A DNA stretch of 10,627 nt from Clostridiaceae bacterium. Its GTDB lineage: Bacteria; Bacillota; Clostridia; Oscillospirales; Acutalibacteraceae. The stretch covers positions 1 to 10,627 of the forward strand of contig JAEDML010000027.1 in NCBI GenBank assembly GCA_016303035.1, given 5' to 3'. The notes under the pieces are model-generated. The model had not been told where the DNA came from. It made no database searches and saw only the letters and a program-made list of their open reading frames with translations. Positions 5,993 to 10,627 of the stretch are shown piece after piece. The translations under genes and the position numbers were made by a program. Within the stretch, counting starts at the first letter, position 1. Each line of letters starts with the position of its first letter.

Positions 5993-7762
5993 ATGACTCA
6001 AGGAACGATAACCAAGGTTGCCGGACCCCTTGTAATAGCAGAGGGTATGCGAAGCGCCAATATGTTTGACGTTGTCCGTGTAAGCGATAAGCACCTGATA
6101 GGCGAAATAATCGAAATGCACGGCGATAAGGCGTCGGTTCAGGTGTACGAGGAAACGGCGGGTTTAGGTCCCGGCGAAAAGGTAGTTTCCACCGGAAGAC
6201 CGTTAAGCGTTGAGCTGGGGCCGGGACTTATCGGCTCGATATTCGACGGTATTCAGCGTCCGCTTTCGGAGATTATGAAGGTAAGCGGAACCAATCTTCA
6301 GCGCGGTGTGGAGGTGCCCTCTTTATCGCGTGAGAAAAGGTGGCATTTTGTGCCCTGCCTTTCGGTCGGGGACACGGTCGAAAGCGGCGATACTGTCGGA
6401 ACCGTACAGGAAACGGCTGTTGTCAGCCATAAAATAATGGTTCCGAATAAAATAAGCGGTAAAATCGCCGAGATAAGCGAGGGCGATTACACCGTTGAAG
6501 ACACCGTTTATAAAATCGAAACTGCAGACGGTATAAAGGAATTCACGCTTATGCAGAGCTGGCCCGTGCGTGTCGGCAGACCGTATAAGCGCAAGCTGTC
6601 GCCCGATATTCCGCTTGTTACGGGTCAGCGTGTAATAGATACCCTTTTCCCAATTGCCAAGGGCGGCGTCGCGGCGGTGCCTGGACCTTTCGGCTCGGGC
6701 AAAACCGTTGTTCAGCACCAGCTGGCAAAGTGGGCGGCGGCGGATATTATTGTCTACATCGGCTGCGGTGAGCGCGGCAACGAAATGACCGATGTTCTTA
6801 ACGAATTCCCCGAGCTTAAGGACCCGAGAACAGGCAGCTCTCTTATGGAGAGGACGGTACTTATTGCCAACACCTCGGATATGCCGGTTGCCGCGAGAGA
6901 GGCTTCTATCTACACGGGAATTACAATCGCCGAATACTTCCGCGATATGGGCTACACCGTTGCTCTAATGGCGGATTCTACCTCGCGCTGGGCGGAGGCT
7001 TTGCGTGAAATGTCGGGAAGACTTGAAGAAATGCCGGGTGAAGAGGGCTATCCTGCCTATCTCGGCTCCCGTCTTGCACAGTTTTATGAGCGTGCGGGCC
7101 GCGTTATAGTAAACGGAAAGGACGATACCGAGGGCGCGCTGTCGGTAATAGGCGCCGTATCCCCTCCGGGCGGCGATATTTCGGAGCCTGTATCTCAGGC
7201 GACACTTCGTATAGTAAAGGTATTCTGGGGACTTGATTCCTCGCTTGCCTACAAGCGCCATTTCCCCGCTATAAACTGGCTTACAAGCTATTCGCTTTAC
7301 GCCGATTCGCTTTCCGACTGGTTTAACGAGAATGTAAACGCCGAATGGTATGCTCTTCGCGGCAGACTTATGTCGATTTTGCAGGAGGAGGCCGAGCTTG
7401 AAGAGATTGTAAAGCTCGTCGGAATGGACGCGCTTTCTCCGAGCGACCGCCTGAAATTAGAGGCGGCAAGGTCTATAAGAGAGGACTATCTGCACCAAAA
7501 CGCATTTGACGCGACCGATACCTACACCTCACTTAACAAGCAGTATCTGCTTATGTGCTTAATACTTGCGTTTTACGATAAATCGGCCGACGCAATAGCA
7601 AGGGGCGCTTCAATAGAAAGCATAGTTTCAATGCCCTGCCGTGAGAAGATAGGACGATTTAAGTATGTTCCCGAAAACGAGACCGATAAGGATTATAAGC
7701 AGATTATGGCAGAGCTTGAAAACGATATAGAAAACGCCGTTAAAAATTCGGCGCAGGAATAG
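5993..7762 (+). CDS. ntpA: V/A-type ATPase catalytic subunit A
   Basis: A 589-residue catalytic subunit. In order: an N-terminal beta-barrel (about 1-70), the A-subunit-specific bulge or non-homologous region (about 110-190), the nucleotide-binding domain and a C-terminal helical domain. The Walker A motif is GPFGSGKT (231-238). The catalytic glutamate is Glu260 in GCGERGNE, and the Walker B aspartate is Asp328 in ALMADSTSRWAEALRE. PPGGD is at 391-395. Three copies alternate with subunit B and bind ATP at the A-B interfaces. Nothing is missing, so the enzyme should be active. ATG 5993 is preceded by AAAGGAG. The TAG stop lies within the AGGAGGG ribosome site of subunit B. The protein is cytoplasmic, attached to the membrane sector. 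Confidence 0.98.
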   Translation: MTQGTITKVAGPLVIAEGMRSANMFDVVRVSDKHLIGEIIEMHGDKASVQVYEETAGLGPGEKVVSTGRPLSVELGPGLIGSIFDGIQRPLSEIMKVSGTNLQRGVEVPSLSREKRWHFVPCLSVGDTVESGDTVGTVQETAVVSHKIMVPNKISGKIAEISEGDYTVEDTVYKIETADGIKEFTLMQSWPVRVGRPYKRKLSPDIPLVTGQRVIDTLFPIAKGGVAAVPGPFGSGKTVVQHQLAKWAAADIIVYIGCGERGNEMTDVLNEFPELKDPRTGSSLMERTVLIANTSDMPVAAREASIYTGITIAEYFRDMGYTVALMADSTSRWAEALREMSGRLEEMPGEEGYPAYLGSRLAQFYERAGRVIVNGKDDTEGALSVIGAVSPPGGDISEPVSQATLRIVKVFWGLDSSLAYKRHFPAINWLTSYSLYADSLSDWFNENVNAEWYALRGRLMSILQEEAELEEIVKLVGMDALSPSDRLKLEAARSIREDYLHQNAFDATDTYTSLNKQYLLMCLILAFYDKSADAIARGASIESIVSMPCREKIGRFKYVPENETDKDYKQIMAELENDIENAVKNSAQE

Positions 7763-7777
7763 GAGGGAAAGCACAAT

Positions 7778-9154
7778 ATGCCTAAGGAATATAAAACTAT
7801 ACGCGAGGTTGCGGGCCCGCTTATGATGGTCAGCGATGTTGAAAATGTAAAATATGACGAGCTGGGCGAAATAGAGCTGCCGAACGGCGAAACACGCCGC
7901 TGCAAGGTGCTTGAAATTAACGGCACCAACGCATTGGTACAGCTTTTTGAAAACTCGGCGGGTATCAACCTTGCGGATTCAAAGGTACGCTTTTTAGGTA
8001 GAGGCATGGAGCTTCCCGTGTCCCCCGATATGCTTTCGCGCGTTTTTGACGGACTCGGCAGACCTATTGACGGCGGTCCCGAAATAATCCCCGAAAAGCG
8101 AATGGATATAAACGGCAGACCTATGAACCCTGCCGCGAGAAACTATCCGCAGGAGTTTATTCAGACCGGCGTTTCGGCTATTGACGGACTTAATACCTTA
8201 GTCCGCGGACAGAAGCTGCCGATATTCTCGGCTTCGGGTCTTCCGCACGCAAATCTTGCGGCGCAGATTGCAAGACAGGCGGCGGTTCTCGGCGATAACG
8301 AGCAGTTTGCCGTTGTATTTGCCGCTATGGGTATAACCTTTGAAGAATCCAACTTCTTTATAAATTCTTTCCGCGAAACAGGTGCGCTCGACCGCACGGT
8401 TATGTTTGTAAACCTTGCAAACGACCCCGCTATCGAGCGTATTGCAACGCCTAAAATGGCGCTTACCGCGGCGGAATATCTGGCGTTTGACCTTGGTATG
8501 CAGGTGCTGGTAATTATGACCGACATCACCAACTACGCCGACGCTTTGCGTGAGGTATCGGCGGCGCGCAAGGAGGTTCCGGGAAGACGCGGATATCCGG
8601 GATATATGTATACCGACCTTGCTACGCTTTACGAGCGTGCAGGAAGACTTAAAGGCAAGGACGGCTCGATAACCCTTATTCCGATTCTCACTATGCCCGA
8701 GGACGATAAAACCCACCCGATACCCGACCTTACGGGCTATATTACCGAGGGACAGATTATTTTAAGCCGTGAGCTTTACAGAAAGGGCGTTATGCCGCCT
8801 ATTGATGTTCTGCCGTCGCTTTCAAGACTTAAGGATAAGGGTATAGGCAAGGGCAGAACGCGCGAGGACCACGCCGCCACAATGAACCAGCTTTTTGCCG
8901 CGTATGCGCGCGGTAAGGAGGCAAAGGAGCTTATGGTAATTTTGGGCGAGGCCGCGCTTACCGATATTGACAGGCTCTACGCCGAGTTTGCCGACCGCTT
9001 TGAAAAGGAATATGTATCTCAGGGCTACAACACCAACCGCACGATAGAGGAAACACTTAACATCGGCTGGAGGCTGCTCTCGATACTGCCGAGAAGCGAG
9101 CTTAAGCGTATAGACGATTCACTGCTTGATAAATATTACGGTCGGGAGGACTGA
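7778..9154 (+). CDS. ntpB: V/A-type ATPase regulatory subunit B
   Basis: A 458-residue non-catalytic partner of subunit A. The family features are present: a beta-barrel start with REVAGPLM, the degenerate nucleotide loop SASGLPHANLAAQ (151-163) instead of a true Walker A, VIMTDITNYADALREV around 245-260, and Arg350 in PSLSRLKDKGIGKG. Arg350 corresponds to the arginine finger that reaches the catalytic site in subunit A; from memory it carries the same number in Enterococcus hirae NtpB. Subunit E docks on its N-terminal part. ATG 7778 has AGGAGGG (7761-7767) upstream. The gene is five bases from subunit D. Confidence 0.98.
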   Translation: MPKEYKTIREVAGPLMMVSDVENVKYDELGEIELPNGETRRCKVLEINGTNALVQLFENSAGINLADSKVRFLGRGMELPVSPDMLSRVFDGLGRPIDGGPEIIPEKRMDINGRPMNPAARNYPQEFIQTGVSAIDGLNTLVRGQKLPIFSASGLPHANLAAQIARQAAVLGDNEQFAVVFAAMGITFEESNFFINSFRETGALDRTVMFVNLANDPAIERIATPKMALTAAEYLAFDLGMQVLVIMTDITNYADALREVSAARKEVPGRRGYPGYMYTDLATLYERAGRLKGKDGSITLIPILTMPEDDKTHPIPDLTGYITEGQIILSRELYRKGVMPPIDVLPSLSRLKDKGIGKGRTREDHAATMNQLFAAYARGKEAKELMVILGEAALTDIDRLYAEFADRFEKEYVSQGYNTNRTIEETLNIGWRLLSILPRSELKRIDDSLLDKYYGRED

Positions 9155-9159
9155 CGCTT

Positions 9160-9831
9160 ATGGCAGTAATGAATGTCAACCCCACCCGTATGGAGCTGAC
9201 CCGCTTAAAAAAGCAGCTTAATACCGCGCTTAAAGGTCACAAGCTGTTAAAAGACAAGCGCGATGAGCTTATGCGGCAGTTTCTTGACACAATACGCGAA
9301 ACCAAGGAGCTGCGCGAAAGGGTAGAAAGCGCGATAAGGGGTATAAACGCCGCTTTTGTTACGGCTTCGAGCGTTATGTCTAAGGAGGCGCTTGATACCG
9401 CCCTGCTTTACCCAAAGCAGGAGGTCTATCTTGAACAGTCCACACGCAATATTATGAGCGTGGATATCCCTGTATACAAGGCAGAGACGAGAACGAGCGA
9501 AAAATCCGATATTTTTTCCTACGGCTTTGCTTCTACAAGCTTTGAGCTTGACGACGCGGTAGAGGGACTCTCCGAGCTTTTGCCCGATATGCTCTTGCTT
9601 GCCGAAAAGGAAAAGGCGGTAAAGCTTATGGCGGACGAAATTGAGAAGACGCGCCGCCGCGTAAACGCGCTTGAGCATGTGCTGATACCGCGCTACACCG
9701 AAACGATACACTTTATAGCCATGAAGCTTGAAGAAAACGACCGTTCAAGCAGGGCACGGCTTATGAAGGTAAAGGATATGATGGTAACCAAGCAGATAGA
9801 GTACAAGCATACCCACCCCGACGCGGTATAA
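9160..9831 (+). CDS. ntpD: V/A-type ATPase subunit D (central rotor shaft)
   Basis: A 223-residue protein built of two long helices that pair as an antiparallel coiled coil through the A3B3 head, with a short middle part. Family motifs are NVNPTRMELTRLKKQL (5-20), LKGHKLLKDKRDEL (24-37) and, in the C-terminal helix, RRRVNALEHVLIPRY (165-179) followed by EENDRSSRARLMKVK (191-205). It turns with subunit F and passes torque between the K ring and the catalytic sites. ATG 9160 follows GGGAGGA by nine bases and gives the common MA-x-x-NVNPTR start; ATG 9169 would cut into it. It is the last gene of the operon. Confidence 0.97.
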   Translation: MAVMNVNPTRMELTRLKKQLNTALKGHKLLKDKRDELMRQFLDTIRETKELRERVESAIRGINAAFVTASSVMSKEALDTALLYPKQEVYLEQSTRNIMSVDIPVYKAETRTSEKSDIFSYGFASTSFELDDAVEGLSELLPDMLLLAEKEKAVKLMADEIEKTRRRVNALEHVLIPRYTETIHFIAMKLEENDRSSRARLMKVKDMMVTKQIEYKHTHPDAV

Positions 9832-9857
9832 AATTTTTATTTTGCACAAAAGTTTAT

Positions 9858-9895
9858 GGGACGGTGAGGATTATTCCTTACCGTCCCTCATTTTT
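9858..9895 (+). terminator. Rho-independent terminator of the ATPase operon
   Basis: GGGACGGTGAGGA (9858-9870) pairs along all 13 positions, one a G-T wobble, with TCCTTACCGTCCC (9875-9887) around a TTAT loop. TCA and then TTTTT follow. It starts 26 bases after the subunit D stop, and no other gene lies between, so it isolates the ATPase operon from arsR. Confidence 0.93.
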
Positions 9896-9930
9896 ATATA
9901 AAAACCGAAAATTTGTCGATGCTCTGAAAA

Positions 9931-9952
9931 CATATTGACAAATATCTATATG
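9931..9952. promoter_or_regulatory. Candidate ArsR operator 1 (over the -35 box)
   Basis: A 22-bp imperfect palindrome with CATAT...ATATG outer arms and GA...TC inner arms; 16 of 22 positions are self-complementary. It covers the arsR -35 box and most of the spacer, the usual place for a repressor site. A related copy starts exactly 35 bases further on. Binding by the adjacent ArsR is inference. Confidence 0.55.
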
Positions 9953-9963
9953 ATTAGTATAAT
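9935..9963 (+). promoter_or_regulatory. Consensus sigma-A type promoter of arsR
   Basis: TTGACA (9935-9940) and TATAAT (9958-9963), both perfect consensus, are separated by 17 bases. This should be a strong promoter unless repressed, which fits a tightly controlled resistance or efflux unit. Confidence 0.9.
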
Positions 9964-9965
9964 AA

Positions 9966-9987
9966 CATATAGACTTTCATCTATCGG
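9966..9987. promoter_or_regulatory. Candidate ArsR operator 2 (just after the -10 box)
   Basis: This repeats operator 1 with CATAT, GAC and ATCTAT conserved at the same offsets. It contains a perfect dyad ATAGA (9969-9973) and TCTAT (9980-9984) with a 6-base centre. It covers the likely transcription start and touches the ribosome site at 9986, so a bound dimer would block initiation. Confidence 0.5.
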
Positions 9988-9990
9988 AGG
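9986..9990 (+). promoter_or_regulatory. Ribosome binding site that sets the TTG start of arsR
   Basis: GGAGG lies eight bases before TTG 9999. The in-frame GTG at 9990 begins on its last base and is excluded as start. The arrangement is the same as at 1211-1224. Confidence 0.75.
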
Positions 9991-9998
9991 TGAAAAGT

Positions 9999-10313
9999 TT
10001 GAATTTAGATGAAAAGAAAACCGCCGTAGTTTTTAAGGCGTTCTGTGATGAAAACCGTATCCGTATTTTGAAGCTTTTAAGAACGGGCGAAAAATGCGCC
10101 TGTAAATTGCTTGAGGAAATCAATGTGACGCAGCCTACTCTGTCGCACCATATGAAAATTCTTTGCGATTCGGGCGTTGTGGCAGGTCGCAAAGATGGTA
10201 AATGGACGCACTACTCAATTTCTCCCGAAGGCGCAGATTATGCGTCCAAGTGCTTAAAGTCACTGACAACGATTGATGAAGTATGTGAAGAAAAGCCGTG
10301 TTGTGAAGATTGA
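9999..10313 (+). CDS. arsR: ArsR/SmtB-family metal(loid)-responsive repressor
   Basis: A 104-residue winged-helix protein, usual length for ArsR/SmtB. The core runs FKAFCDENRIRILKLLRTGE, then the recognition-helix region NVTQPTLSHHMKIL (42-55), then the wing GRKDGKWTHYSIS (63-75). Cys33 and Cys35 (KCACKLLEE) match the CxC of the arsenite/antimonite-sensing alpha-3 site of E. coli ArsR; the third cysteine of that site (CVCDLC) is absent, and the position is Leu37. A further Cys101-Cys102 pair ends the protein and could add thiol ligands. The inducer is probably a thiophilic metalloid or metal, but which one is not shown. It should dimerise, bind the repeats at its own promoter and leave when loaded. 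The permease starts 82 bases downstream. TTG 9999 is preferred over GTG 9990 because GGAGG overlaps the latter. Confidence 0.9.
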   Translation: MNLDEKKTAVVFKAFCDENRIRILKLLRTGEKCACKLLEEINVTQPTLSHHMKILCDSGVVAGRKDGKWTHYSISPEGADYASKCLKSLTTIDEVCEEKPCCED

Positions 10314-10343
10314 TAAGCTTTCATTTTTCCCTACGGCTTATCA
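10311..10343 (+). terminator. Stem-loop after arsR, possible weak terminator or attenuator
   Basis: TGATAAGC (10311-10318) and GCTTATCA (10336-10343) are a perfect 8-bp stem around a 17-base loop, starting at the arsR stop codon. TATTTATTTT follows. The large loop and AU-rich stem make it weak, so some read-through into the permease is likely. Confidence 0.45.
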
Positions 10344-10360
10344 TATTTATTTTCAATAGA

Positions 10361-10382
10361 CATATTTCAATTTAACTATATG
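10361..10382. promoter_or_regulatory. Third operator-like repeat upstream of the permease
   Basis: These 22 bases match operator 1 at 16 positions, keeping the CATAT and CTATATG ends. They end three bases before the permease ribosome site (AAAGGAG, 10383-10389). The inner palindrome is poorer than in operator 1. The same bases also belong to an alternative dyad, TTTCAATAG (10351-10359) with CTATATGAAA (10376-10385), so the stretch could act in DNA, in RNA, or not at all. No good promoter is visible here. Confidence 0.35.
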
Positions 10383-10395
10383 AAAGGAGCCTGTT

Positions 10396-10627
10396 ATGGA
10401 AATAATAGCATCAGCGTGGGATTTTTTTCAAAACGAAGTCCTCGGTATGCACTGGCTGAACCGACTTATAAGTACGGTTTTGAACGCTTGCGGCTTAGAC
10501 ACAACAAGCAGAATCGGCGGCAGTATTCAATTCTTTATCTATGACACCGTTAAAATTTTTGTTCTCTTGTGTGTTTTGATTTTGATTATCTCGTATATTC
10601 AAAGCTACTTTCCGCCGGAGAGAACAA
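10396..10627 (+). CDS. ArsP_1-type (DUF318) permease, N-terminal part cut by window edge
   Basis: Seventy-seven codons are visible before the sequence ends. The protein starts MEIIASAWDFFQNEVLGM with an amphipathic stretch, then RIGGSIQFFIYDTVKIFV leads into a long hydrophobic helix (LLCVLILIIS) followed by YIQSYFPPERT. This order, especially the YDTVKIF and SYIQSYFPPER segments, is what I know from the PF03773 permeases that commonly follow ArsR genes in anaerobes. Some members (ArsP) export trivalent organoarsenicals; the role of most is unknown, so the substrate is left open. The ATG has GGAG six bases upstream. Co-transcription with arsR is likely but would have to pass the stem-loop at 10311-10343. 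Confidence 0.85.
   Translation, partial: MEIIASAWDFFQNEVLGMHWLNRLISTVLNACGLDTTSRIGGSIQFFIYDTVKIFVLLCVLILIISYIQSYFPPERT

Noticed and set aside
8198..8716. 172-codon minus-strand open frame inside subunit B
   Set aside because: Subunit B is certain on the plus strand here; this is a codon-bias shadow with no domain, as are the other minus-strand frames across the operon.
1224..9831. The ATPase operon as a novel or unusual system
   Set aside because: Gene order, lengths and catalytic residues are those of known bacterial V/A-type ATPases; all nine subunits are intact and there is no inserted gene.
10357..10395. A separate promoter for the permease using TAGACA at 10357
   Set aside because: No -10 box stands at usable spacing; the TATATG nearby would place the transcript start inside the ribosome site.
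1..10627. CRISPR arrays, insertion sequences, tRNA or rRNA genes, prophage or defence genes
   Set aside because: I saw no regularly spaced repeats, transposase, terminal inverted repeats or structural RNA; the window is filled with housekeeping-type genes.

Overview
The window looks like chromosome of a Firmicute, most likely a Clostridia member (perhaps Oscillospirales; an impression from gene content, not a phylogeny). The reasons are strong GGAGG-type ribosome binding sites, frequent TTG starts, consensus sigma-A type promoters, moderate base composition, a complete bacterial V/A-type ATPase operon in clostridial/enterococcal order, and an ArsR regulator followed by an ArsP_1-type permease.

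Layout. Bases 1-975 (minus strand) hold the start of a membrane-anchored, probably MurF-like ligase, cut by the window edge, and an alpha/beta hydrolase just upstream of it. They read leftward from an extended -10 promoter near 1041. Bases 976-1223 are a divergent intergenic region with that promoter, the rightward ATPase promoter at 1162-1190 and two short inverted repeats. Bases 1224-9831 (plus strand) are one uninterrupted operon for a V/A-type ATPase in the order G/H-I-K-E-C-F-A-B-D, with gaps from -8 to 40 bases, closed by a strong hairpin terminator at 9858-9895. Bases 9931-10627 start a separate unit: a consensus promoter with two near-palindromic repeats, an ArsR/SmtB repressor with a CxC metal(loid) motif, a stem-loop, a third copy of the repeat, and the first 77 codons of an ArsP_1-type permease that runs off the window.

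How the genes work together. A3B3 forms the catalytic head, D and F the central shaft, C the socket on the proteolipid ring, K the ring, I the membrane stator, and E with G/H the peripheral stalks. All nine subunits needed for a bacterial enzyme are present and look intact. Subunit K keeps all five residues that bind sodium in the Enterococcus hirae K ring, so the enzyme is predicted to couple ATP to Na+ rather than H+. The ArsR protein probably represses its own gene and possibly the permease, and would be relieved by a thiol-seeking metalloid or metal.

I found no convincing evidence of an undescribed system. The points most worth a second look are the three-copy operator candidate around the arsR promoter, the sodium-site signature with an extra glutamate in subunit K, and the inverted repeats around the ATPase promoter.
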